The notes beneath the pieces were generated by a model. It did not search any database and was not told the origin of the DNA. It was given only the letters and a program-made list of their open reading frames with translations. Below, piece by piece: positions 19,059 to 26,248 of a stretch of 64,000 nucleotides of DNA; the first letter of the stretch is position 1; every line of letters starts with the position of its first letter. Made by a program: the position numbers and the translations under genes. The DNA is from Melioribacteraceae bacterium (GTDB taxonomy: Bacteria > Bacteroidota > Ignavibacteria > Ignavibacteriales > Melioribacteraceae), in the NCBI GenBank assembly GCA_028282005.1, contig JANQIV010000112.1, positions 1 to 64,000 of the forward strand, read 5' to 3'.

Positions 19059-20273
19059 TTACACATAGCGAACCGCATATATTGGTTCTAATTTTATTGC
19101 TTTATAAGCTGGATAAAGTGCTGCGAGCACAGAAACAATAGGTAGAATGATCAAAGTTGCCGCAAAGTCGTTAATATTTAATACAGGATATATTACTGCA
19201 CCGATACCGAATGAATTCAGTCCATCTGAAAAAACTGCGAGGTTTATTCCCGAATTGTAAAAAGGCCACATAACCAACAGACTAAATATTATTCCCCCAA
19301 TCGTCCCGGTAACTCCTAAAATAAAAGCTTCAAGAGTGATCATTGAAATTATCTTTCCGTTTTTCATTCCGATGGACATAAGTACACCAATTTCTTGGAT
19401 TCTTTCATAGACCGACATAAGCATTGTGTTGATAATGCCAAAAATCAATGCCACACCAACAATTATGTTTAATATCCACATCCATTGTTTAGACATGTCA
19501 ATTTGAAAAATGATCATTGGCAGCAAGTCAACGTAAGATAGAACTTCGTATTCATCGGGAAGTTGATTTTTAATTTGTTCTTTGATAATATCAGCCTGCT
19601 GGTAGTCTTCGCAGATAATTGAAAATTCATATTCTTTATTTTCAACTTCCAGCATTTCCTGAGTAATCTGCTTGTTTGCATAGATATATATTTTGTCAAA
19701 TTCTGAGCTAAAGGTTTTATAAATACCAACTATTCTAAACATCTCTGAACCGATTGAACCATCGGGTGTATTTGCCATTGCTACTACTTTATCTCCGATT
19801 CCGACTTCAAGTTTTTCCGCAAGCTTTTTACCAATGACTAAGTCTCTTTTGTTTTCTGTTAAATAAGTCCCTTCGATTATCGATTCTTTTATTTTGGTTA
19901 CATCTTTTTCCTCGATGGGATTTACACCATTCAAAAACACTCCGGATGAATTGCTTGCACTACTCAGTAACCCGAATGAAATTAATTTCTTTGAATAGTT
20001 TTTAATTCCTGTTTGTTCTTTTATTGCACCTTCTACCAATTCCGGATCGGGGATATAACTTTGGATTACTTTGTTATCGTTGAATCCCTTTTTATGAATT
20101 AAGATGTGTGAAACACTCGAACTGATTTGGTTTTTCAACATTTGGAACAACATCCCATTCATAAATCCGTTTGTAAAGAAAACCATCATTACACCAACCA
20201 CGATAGATATCATCACTATCAGTGATCTTCTTTTGTTGCGCCAAATATTTCGCCAAGCTAAAGTTAACAGCAT
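19059..20273 (-). CDS. FtsX/MacB-type ABC permease (second of pair)
   Basis: A 404-residue permease with the MacB/LolE layout. One N-terminal transmembrane segment follows LAWRNIWRNKRRSLIV, then a periplasmic domain of about 220 residues, then three C-terminal segments forming the FtsX domain (IINTMLMSVYERIQEIGVLMSIGMKNG is the conserved cytoplasmic loop contacting the ATPase). It ends LYPAYKAIKLEPIYAVRYV, a usual C-terminus of this family. It resembles the neighbouring permease at 20289 and the two probably form a heterodimer like LolC/LolE. The permeases are 15 bases apart. Confidence 0.9.
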   Translation of the reverse strand: MLLTLAWRNIWRNKRRSLIVMISIVVGVMMVFFTNGFMNGMLFQMLKNQISSSVSHILIHKKGFNDNKVIQSYIPDPELVEGAIKEQTGIKNYSKKLISFGLLSSASNSSGVFLNGVNPIEEKDVTKIKESIIEGTYLTENKRDLVIGKKLAEKLEVGIGDKVVAMANTPDGSIGSEMFRIVGIYKTFSSEFDKIYIYANKQITQEMLEVENKEYEFSIICEDYQQADIIKEQIKNQLPDEYEVLSYVDLLPMIIFQIDMSKQWMWILNIIVGVALIFGIINTMLMSVYERIQEIGVLMSIGMKNGKIISMITLEAFILGVTGTIGGIIFSLLVMWPFYNSGINLAVFSDGLNSFGIGAVIYPVLNINDFAATLIILPIVSVLAALYPAYKAIKLEPIYAVRYV

Positions 20274-20288
20274 TTTCTTCCTCTAAAA

Positions 20289-21521
20289 TTAAGTGTATCT
20301 AATTCCTTTTAACGGCTCTAATTTAAATACTTTCCATGCCGGATAAATGCATGAAAGAAATGATGCAAATAGAATCATAAATGAAGTATTAATAAATATC
20401 ATTGGTTCAATTGATGAGGGCATTGTCGGCAGCCATCCATATTCTTCAATTACTGCAGCATATTCACCGGTTGAAAATTCTATCGGATTTAAGTGAAAGT
20501 AATAATTCGTAAACCAGCCAATAATATTACCAATTAATAATCCCACAATAGTAAGTGCTATTGTTTCAATAAAAATCAATTTTACAAGTTTCATTTGAGG
20601 CATTCCTATTGATAATGTTACTCCAAATTCATTGAATCTTTCAGTTACTGACATTAAAACTGTGTTTAATATTCCGAATGCAACAATTATTATCAAAAAC
20701 ATCAGCATGAAGATTCCGCTAATGTTATCAAGTTCAATCGATTGCTTAAAATCGGGCATCACTTCATCCCAAGAAAGGACTGCTAAATTCTCGTTTCCTA
20801 TTGATTCTGTAAGAGACTCTTTAACTTTGTTGATATTATTTAATCCGTCTATTTTGACTGCAACGGCATGAATTCTACCATACATAGCAGTTAACTCCTG
20901 AGCCGGTTTCAATCCAATGAATGCGGACATCCCGTCAAACTCTTGCATTCCCAACTTTGAAGTTCCGATAATCTTAAACTTGAGGTTACCGAGTGATCCG
21001 TCAAATCCTTGAGTTAACACAACAATCTCGTCGCCAATTTCAGCATTAAGCTTTTCAAGAAGTTTATAACCAAGGACTATCTCGTGAGTTGGGTCTGGGC
21101 TTAAAAACTTTCCTTCATAAATTTTGGTTGCCAAATTTGTTACTGTTTTTTCAGCAACGGGATCAACTGCTAAAATAGCCGCCCCCTGAGAGTTATCTTT
21201 AAAACTTATCAGACCGTCGGCATACAAGCGTTCACTAAAGGATAAAATATTTTCGTTGGATTCAAGTATGGTTATAATTTTTTCATCTACCTTAAAACTC
21301 TTTCTTAAAGACGGATTTGCATTGTACTCTGCATTTTGGATTTGCAGGTAACCGGAAAACATATTCACGGCATTTTCGATGTTAATGGCGTAAACACCTT
21401 TTTGGATTCCCCTCATACCTACTGCTGCGAACGTTGCAAATGCAATAGCGGCAAGGGTTATTAAGGATCTACGCTTATTGCGCCATAAATTGCGCCATGC
21501 TAATTTTAATAAAAGCTTCAC
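20289..21521 (-). CDS. FtsX/MacB-type ABC permease (first of pair)
   Basis: A 410-residue inner-membrane protein with LAWRNLWRNKRRSLITLAAIAFATF at the N-terminus, a MacB-like periplasmic domain, and FtsX-type segments with ILNTVLMSVTERFNEFGVTLSIGM. It is paralogous to the 404-residue permease that follows. Two bases separate it from the LolA-like gene upstream, so translation is coupled. With the ATPase it forms a LolCDE- or MacB-like system. There is no membrane-fusion or TolC-type gene beside it, which argues against a MacAB-TolC pump and for a lipid or lipoprotein extraction role; this is inference. Confidence 0.9.
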   Translation of the reverse strand: MKLLLKLAWRNLWRNKRRSLITLAAIAFATFAAVGMRGIQKGVYAINIENAVNMFSGYLQIQNAEYNANPSLRKSFKVDEKIITILESNENILSFSERLYADGLISFKDNSQGAAILAVDPVAEKTVTNLATKIYEGKFLSPDPTHEIVLGYKLLEKLNAEIGDEIVVLTQGFDGSLGNLKFKIIGTSKLGMQEFDGMSAFIGLKPAQELTAMYGRIHAVAVKIDGLNNINKVKESLTESIGNENLAVLSWDEVMPDFKQSIELDNISGIFMLMFLIIIVAFGILNTVLMSVTERFNEFGVTLSIGMPQMKLVKLIFIETIALTIVGLLIGNIIGWFTNYYFHLNPIEFSTGEYAAVIEEYGWLPTMPSSIEPMIFINTSFMILFASFLSCIYPAWKVFKLEPLKGIRYT

Positions 21522-21523
21522 TG

Positions 21524-22267
21524 CTAATTACCTCTTTCTAATTCTTGGAAAGAAAAAACTCTATCTTTTATATTTATGTCAAATTCCATGTCGATTATTT
21601 TGAAGGTTGTTGAATGTCCTTCTTTAATCATGTTTACCATCTTCCACTCAGAAGGGACAACTCTGTTTCCAACGTTTTTTATATCTGAGAAAACCATGTA
21701 ACGAATAAGTTTACCTTTTTCGTCGTAATATTCAGTAGCTGCCGGAAGAAGATCGGATTGGCGTACCCAGTAGTAAAGTTTTCCCCAAACTACAGGTGCA
21801 TCTGGTTTTGGATCTAAGTGAATCTTCCAACAAGGCTCATCATTTACATTTTCCACAGCAATAATTTTCAAGTAATAGTCATCGTAAAGTGAAGATTCTC
21901 GAACAAGATCGTCATTTGTGAAATCTGATCCGTTCCAAGATTGCAGCATCATTGATGGCGGAATTTTTATGGTTGTTTCTGTATTCTTTAAATAATTCCA
22001 CATTTCGTTGCCGATTTTCAATGTTTTATTCCCGGCTTCTTTTCTTGGTGATTTTACCTTTATCAGCGCCTTTTCATTTCCGATCCACCAGCTTTCCATT
22101 TTCAATGTTCTATTATAATCCGGAGTAATAATTGTCATTTCAACATCTCCGTAAGCAGAGTTTCCTTTTATTGCGTCTTCAGATTTCTTTAAAATTTCGT
22201 AGGCATCTTGAGGAAAAAGTTGAATTGAAAAAAGAAACGTAAATAGGATAATCGAATAAGTTTTCAT
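21524..22267 (-). CDS. LolA-like periplasmic protein (outer membrane lipoprotein-sorting family)
   Basis: A 247-residue exported protein with a signal peptide (MKTYSIILFTFLFSIQLFPQ). The mature part has the LolA/COG2834 half-barrel pattern: AYEILKKSEDAIKGNSAYGDVEMTI, MWNYLKNTETTIKIPPSMMLQSW, LYYWVRQSDLLPAATEYYDEKGKLIRYMVFSD. Proteins of this group carry lipids or lipoproteins through the periplasm. ATG at 22267 is preferred over the longer frame to 22306 because AAAGGA lies just upstream, a signal peptide begins there, and the longer start would lie inside the operator. It is the first gene of the TetR-controlled ABC operon. Confidence 0.85.
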   Translation of the reverse strand: MKTYSIILFTFLFSIQLFPQDAYEILKKSEDAIKGNSAYGDVEMTIITPDYNRTLKMESWWIGNEKALIKVKSPRKEAGNKTLKIGNEMWNYLKNTETTIKIPPSMMLQSWNGSDFTNDDLVRESSLYDDYYLKIIAVENVNDEPCWKIHLDPKPDAPVVWGKLYYWVRQSDLLPAATEYYDEKGKLIRYMVFSDIKNVGNRVVPSEWKMVNMIKEGHSTTFKIIDMEFDINIKDRVFSFQELERGN

Positions 22268-22286
22268 TGTTTTGTCCTTTCTTAAA

Positions 22287-22306
22287 TTGACTAAACGTTC
22301 AGTCAA
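22287..22306 (-). promoter_or_regulatory. palindromic operator O1, upstream of the LolA-like/ABC operon
   Basis: The 20-base element TTGACTAAACGTTCAGTCAA is an inverted repeat with only one mismatched pair (positions 7 and 14). It abuts the -10 element of the minus-strand promoter, so a bound dimer would cover the transcription start. Fifteen of 20 positions match a second copy before the divergent tetR gene. Binding by that TetR protein is inference from position and symmetry. Confidence 0.75.
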
Positions 22307-22335
22307 AAATTACATCATTTGGACGCGTTTGTCAA
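22307..22335 (-). promoter_or_regulatory. minus-strand promoter of the LolA-like/ABC operon
   Basis: Read on the minus strand, TTGACA (22335-22330) and TAATTT (22312-22307) are separated by exactly 17 bases. This is a near-consensus housekeeping promoter about 40 bases before the LolA-like ATG. Operator O1 starts at the next base. Confidence 0.65.
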
Positions 22336-22363
22336 CAAAAAAGTTTTAAAATAATTTTTTATT

Positions 22364-22391
22364 TGCTTTTTGAGTTGTTTTCGGGTATTTT
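22364..22391 (+). promoter_or_regulatory. candidate plus-strand promoter of tetR
   Basis: TTGCTT (22364-22369) and TATTTT (22386-22391) are 16 bases apart. Operator O2 begins two bases downstream, the same geometry as at the divergent promoter. The elements are weaker than those of the ABC operon. Confidence 0.45.
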
Positions 22392-22392
22392 T

Positions 22393-22412
22393 ATGACTGA
22401 ACATTTATTCAA
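22393..22412 (+). promoter_or_regulatory. operator O2, upstream of tetR
   Basis: ATGACTGAACATTTATTCAA matches O1 at 15 of 20 positions with the same centre, but its right half is less symmetrical. It ends 11 bases before the TetR start codon, just downstream of a candidate -10. This suggests autorepression at lower affinity than O1. Confidence 0.65.
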
Positions 22413-22423
22413 TAGTAGATAAT

Positions 22424-23023
22424 ATGCCTAGAACAAGCGAACAATTAGAAAAAATTAAAGAGCAAACAAGAATGAAAATCTTAGAGAGTGCTCTTGAATT
22501 ATTTGCATTAAAAGGATTTCACGGTTCATCAATGCAGGAAATTGCGAAAAAAGCCGGGGTCTCAAAAGGACTCGCGTATAATTATTTTAACAGTAAAGAA
22601 GAGATATTAAAAGAAATTCTCAATGATGCGAAAAAAGCCGGCGGACTTATAATGACTCAAGTATTTGAGGAAGAAGATAATTTTAAGCAAGTTCAATTAT
22701 TAATTGAGGCCACTTTTGAACATATCGCAGCAGGGGAAACTTACTGGAGAATGTTTTCTTCATTAATGCTTCAGCCGAATGTAGTTGAATCGTTTGATTT
22801 TGTTGATGAGTTTGGGACTAATCTTGTTGAATTAACTACTAAAATGTTTAAGAGGATGGGGATCAAAAATGCAAAAACAGAAGCACTTTTATTAGATGCT
22901 TCAATTGACGGAATAATTCTGCACTATTTGTTTTTCAAGGATAAGTATCCGCTGCAAAGAGTGAAAAAAGAATTGATAAAAAAATACAGCAAAGAAGAAT
23001 TGCTAAAGAAAACAGATCAATAA
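22424..23023 (+). CDS. TetR/AcrR family transcriptional regulator
   Basis: A 199-residue repressor. The N-terminal DNA-binding domain (residues about 12-60) contains MKILESALELFALKGFHGSS and the helix-turn-helix MQEIAKKAGVSKGLAYNYFNSKEEIL. The C-terminal ligand domain is not closely identifiable. The gene is divergent from the LolA-like/ABC operon, and matching palindromes lie in both divergent promoters, so it probably represses both that operon and itself. The ligand is unknown; a hydrophobic compound or lipid would fit the target genes. Its 3' end overlaps the convergent acetolactate decarboxylase gene by seven bases. Confidence 0.92.
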   Translation: MPRTSEQLEKIKEQTRMKILESALELFALKGFHGSSMQEIAKKAGVSKGLAYNYFNSKEEILKEILNDAKKAGGLIMTQVFEEEDNFKQVQLLIEATFEHIAAGETYWRMFSSLMLQPNVVESFDFVDEFGTNLVELTTKMFKRMGIKNAKTEALLLDASIDGIILHYLFFKDKYPLQRVKKELIKKYSKEELLKKTDQ

Positions 23024-23715
23024 TCTACTATTACTCCTTCAGAATAATCAATTTCTACTATGGCATTATCAATATTACAATCCAGTAAATGGCCTCCGCC
23101 TTTCTTGCCATCTATTAAACAGTGAAAATGATAGCCGGGAAAATTAACACCGTCAAAATATTCCGGAAACCAGAAACCGATAATCCCGGCTCGAGTATTC
23201 TCAAATTCAAATACTGCTTGATTGGCAACTACTGATTGAATATTGGGATAAGGTTTATTCTGTTTTTGAACACTTCTTGTTTTTAAATAAGAAAAATTGC
23301 CGATAATTTTTACGGCAACTGCTTTGTCGGTAACAAGTTGGTCTAAAGTTGATCTTAATCTTGCCAGATCAATTGTCTCATTGATCTGGAACGAAGTATC
23401 AGCTTCAAATTTTTTAATTACACTGAAAGGGGTATTTTTATCTAAAGCTTGTTCTAACACTTCTCCTTCGTAACTTACTCTGAAGAATTTGCCATCCCAA
23501 ATTACTAACTCACCATTTACTCCGTTTAATGTACCTAATCCAAAATCACCAAATTTTGAAACTTCTGTTAAAGTTAGATCACTATTATATTTTTTATCAA
23601 AAAAAGCTTGTTTTGAAGAGTACTGGTAAATGTAATCCTCAAGTTTAGATTGGGCAGAAATAAAGGAAGTGATAAACAATAAAAAGCCAGCTATAAAAAA
23701 ATTAAAGTATCGCAT
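23017..23715 (-). CDS. budA: alpha-acetolactate decarboxylase, exported form
   Basis: It converts 2-acetolactate to acetoin and CO2. The 232-residue protein contains the family blocks FGDFGLGTLNGVNGELVI, TPFSVIKKF and FPGYHFHCLIDGKKGGGHLLD; HxH in the last block and the His of GGH are the zinc ligands. Unlike cytosolic AlsD, it begins with a clear signal peptide (FNFFIAGFLLFITSFISA), so it should act in the periplasm or outside. No acetolactate synthase or acetoin gene is nearby. It overlaps the start of the preceding membrane-protein gene by 14 bases. Confidence 0.88.
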   Translation of the reverse strand: MRYFNFFIAGFLLFITSFISAQSKLEDYIYQYSSKQAFFDKKYNSDLTLTEVSKFGDFGLGTLNGVNGELVIWDGKFFRVSYEGEVLEQALDKNTPFSVIKKFEADTSFQINETIDLARLRSTLDQLVTDKAVAVKIIGNFSYLKTRSVQKQNKPYPNIQSVVANQAVFEFENTRAGIIGFWFPEYFDGVNFPGYHFHCLIDGKKGGGHLLDCNIDNAIVEIDYSEGVIVDY

Positions 23716-24169
23716 TTAATTTCTCCAAAGGTAGATTAAACTCTTTTATCAATAATTTTGGCAAGGGTCTGTAAGCAAACTGAAGAATGAATAAGGCTCC
23801 AAAAATTAATAGGAAAATATTATTGCCGCTCATTATGTAGAATACAATATTGACCGTATTTCCGAACTCTAATAATGCTAACCTAATTATAGAATAATTT
23901 CTAAATATGCTTACAATTTCTTCAACCGGTTTTTCTGAAGAATTATTTTTAATAAAAACTTTTTGAATAAACTTAGAAAGCAAAATTATAATGGTGTTAA
24001 AAATTATTGCAATTATTTGTAATTCATCATTTGAAAAATAATCAAAAGTGAATTCGATTTGATTTGAAAGGAAAAGGAAAGAGAAAAACAAAAAAAGTTG
24101 CGAACCGATTATTGCAAGAAATATTATGTCCAGGTTTTTAAAATGTTTTTTTAACTCAGAAGTTTGCAT
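23702..24169 (-). CDS. hypothetical membrane protein, four transmembrane segments
   Basis: I do not recognise the family. The 155-residue protein has about four hydrophobic segments: IIFLAIIGSQLFLFFSFLFL, LQIIAIIFNTIIILLSKF, ALLEFGNTVNIVFYIM and NIFLLIFGALFILQFAY. A short charged loop containing SSEKPVEEIVSIFRNYSIIR lies between the second and third. The last residues encode KLNAIL and overlap the acetolactate decarboxylase start, so the two are probably cotranslated. No catalytic motif is visible. Confidence 0.6.
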   Translation of the reverse strand: MQTSELKKHFKNLDIIFLAIIGSQLFLFFSFLFLSNQIEFTFDYFSNDELQIIAIIFNTIIILLSKFIQKVFIKNNSSEKPVEEIVSIFRNYSIIRLALLEFGNTVNIVFYIMSGNNIFLLIFGALFILQFAYRPLPKLLIKEFNLPLEKLNAIL

Positions 24170-24180
24170 TAGCTTTTTGA

Positions 24181-24606
24181 TTAGTCAATATCAGCTAATA
24201 CAAACTTGCCGTTAATTTTAACAAATTCAAAATTAGTAATCAATTTTTGTGTGCCGCTGTTAAATGTTACAGGTTGAATATACCATTCAACACCTTCTTT
24301 ATTTGTTTTAATAGCTTCACCAAATGTATAGTTATCACTAATATCGATTAATGCTTTTATTTTCTTTAGTTTTCTCTTAACAACTTTTAATTCACTTTTT
24401 TCTGCCGGCTTAAAAGTATCTCTGAATTTTCTATCTTCATCACTTCCATCGTAAGCTAATAATCCTGCAGCAGTTTCATATTTTTTATTTTTGCTTATCT
24501 CAAAAATATTCTCGAGAGTATTGTTCGCGGTTATATCCTGCGCATAAACATAAACCGGTGAAAAAACTAAAACGACAAACAAAAGGCTAGCTAAATACTT
24601 TTTCAT
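24181..24606 (-). CDS. hypothetical periplasmic protein (141 aa)
   Basis: The protein begins with a signal peptide (KKYLASLLFVVLVFSPVYVYAQ). The mature 119 residues contain AAGLLAYDGSDEDRKFRDTFKP and an end of EFVKINGKFVLADID, a pattern like small NTF2-like or DUF4878-type periplasmic domains, but I cannot assign it. It lies 11 bases upstream of the four-segment membrane protein on the same strand and may be part of that operon. An alternative function cannot be proposed from sequence. Confidence 0.65.
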   Translation of the reverse strand: MKKYLASLLFVVLVFSPVYVYAQDITANNTLENIFEISKNKKYETAAGLLAYDGSDEDRKFRDTFKPAEKSELKVVKRKLKKIKALIDISDNYTFGEAIKTNKEGVEWYIQPVTFNSGTQKLITNFEFVKINGKFVLADID

Positions 24607-24738
24607 TTTTAATACCCATAATTTGTCTTTAAGTTATCAAAAATATTTTGAATTTTAAATACCATAAACTTTATACTTGCTTTTTTATAGCGCATAAAAT
24701 GAGAAAGAGTTCCCAAAAAAGGGATGACTTAAAACACA

Positions 24739-25512
24739 TTAATACATGAAGTGTTTTATCTGTTCTCCTTTTTCACCTATTTCTGCCATGGCTTCCATGC
24801 CGATTTTTAAGTGAAGATCAATGAAATTATCAGTTACTTTTTGGTCAGATTCTTCGGTCTTTACTCCTTCGGGTATCATCGGTTTGTCTGACACAAGCAG
24901 TAAAGCTCCTCTTGCGAGTTGGTTAACATAGCCCACAGTAAATATAGTCGCAGTTTCCATATCTATTCCGATTGCCCCAATTTTACGCAGATAAGTTTTG
25001 AATTCGTTATCCCATTCCCAGACTCTGCGGTTGGTTGTGTAAACTACGCCGGTTCGGTATTCCAACTTGTGTTTGATGATTTTATCGGAAACAAACTTAT
25101 GAAGCTTAAATGACGGCAGTGCGGGCACTTCTGCAGGAATGTAATCGTTGCTTGTTCCTTCTCCTCTTATTGCGGCTATCGGTAAAATGAAATGCCCAAT
25201 ATCTGTAGTATGTTTTAAACCTCCGCATTTACCAAGAAACAAAATGCCTTTTGGATTGGTTGCAACAAGTAAATCCATAATTGTGGCAGCATTAGCAGAT
25301 CCGATCCCGAAATTAATAATCGTTAAGCCACTACTGTTGGTTGCAGTTTGCATTGGCTTACCTTCTCCCTTTACTTCTGTGTTTGAGAGTTCTGCAAACT
25401 TAACAACATAATTATAAAAGTTAGTTAAAAGAAGGTAGTCGCCAAATTCATCGATTTTTGTGCCTGTGTATCTCGGGAGCCAATTTTTTGCTATTTCAAG
25501 TTTAGTTTTCAT
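24739..25512 (-). CDS. amn: AMP nucleosidase
   Basis: It hydrolyses AMP to adenine and ribose 5-phosphate. The 257-residue protein is the short type found in Bacteroidota, without the N-terminal domain of the E. coli enzyme. It has the phosphorylase/nucleosidase fold: INFGIGSANAATIMDLL, GILFLGKCGGLKH (phosphate-binding loop), GIDMETATIFTVGYVNQLARGALLLVSDKPM (base- and ribose-binding Met-Glu and the Asp). ATG at 25512 is chosen; a longer frame begins at 25545 but adds 11 unrelated residues and overlaps the upstream PAP2 gene further. Even so it overlaps that gene by 11 bases. Confidence 0.88.
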   Translation of the reverse strand: MKTKLEIAKNWLPRYTGTKIDEFGDYLLLTNFYNYVVKFAELSNTEVKGEGKPMQTATNSSGLTIINFGIGSANAATIMDLLVATNPKGILFLGKCGGLKHTTDIGHFILPIAAIRGEGTSNDYIPAEVPALPSFKLHKFVSDKIIKHKLEYRTGVVYTTNRRVWEWDNEFKTYLRKIGAIGIDMETATIFTVGYVNQLARGALLLVSDKPMIPEGVKTEESDQKVTDNFIDLHLKIGMEAMAEIGEKGEQIKHFMY

Positions 25513-26074
25513 TTTTTGCCACAATTCTTTTTTCAAAATAATCATTAATTTTCAAAGCAAGCAATGAAAATAAATATCCAATTCCCCAACCCAATAAAGC
25601 GCCAACCAAAATATCTGAAGGATAATGCACACCAACGTAAGGACGAGAAAATGCAATTAACCCTGCACTAACCAAAAGCACCCACTTAAGTTTTGGGAAT
25701 AGGCGATAAAAAAATACTGCTATTGCAAAATTATTAACACCATGAGAAGAAGGGAATGAATATGAACCGGAACAACCCAATAATGCGTTTGCATCAGTCA
25801 GTGCGTTGCACGGCCGTATTCGCTCAAATAAATTTTTAAGTAGAGAACTGTTTAATTGATCAGAAAATGTAATGACAAATATTGCACCAATGGCGGCTAT
25901 TTTACCGATTCTTCCACCCTTAAAAAAAGCAATGCACCATAAAATTATATAAGCAATGTACCAGTTTTTTACATTAGTGATTAGTGTGAAAAATTTATCG
26001 AATACCGGATTTGACAAAGTATGATTGATAAAGTAAAATATGTTTAAGTCGATTGAGTAGAGAAAATCAGCCAT
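25502..26074 (-). CDS. PAP2-family phosphatase (undecaprenyl-diphosphatase or lipid phosphatase)
   Basis: A 190-residue integral membrane phosphatase. The three PAP2 motifs are KNLFERIRPC (KxxxxxxRP), YSFPSSHGVN (PSGH-like with Ser-Ser-His) and SRPYVGVHYPSDILVGALLG (SRxxxxxHxxxD), so all catalytic residues are kept. About six transmembrane segments are visible. Members of this group remove phosphate from undecaprenyl diphosphate, phosphatidylglycerophosphate or lipid A; which of these is not clear here. It precedes and overlaps AMP nucleosidase. Confidence 0.9.
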   Translation of the reverse strand: MADFLYSIDLNIFYFINHTLSNPVFDKFFTLITNVKNWYIAYIILWCIAFFKGGRIGKIAAIGAIFVITFSDQLNSSLLKNLFERIRPCNALTDANALLGCSGSYSFPSSHGVNNFAIAVFFYRLFPKLKWVLLVSAGLIAFSRPYVGVHYPSDILVGALLGWGIGYLFSLLALKINDYFEKRIVAKNEN

Positions 26075-26248
26075 AAATCCAAAAGAATTGTTATAATAAT
26101 TTTTTTAGTATTCAAATTACTTCAAAAATAAGAATATCTTTTAGAAAAATGAATTTATCTATATATTTTCGCTTTTATTTTCCGATTATTTTTAATAATC
26201 TATAATCTTATTTTATTGCGAGGATAATTTTTTTTATTTCAGAATTTT

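Noticed and set aside
22268-22306. Upstream start of the LolA-like gene at 22306
   Set aside because: It would place the first codons inside the operator and upstream of the ribosome site; the signal peptide starts at 22267.
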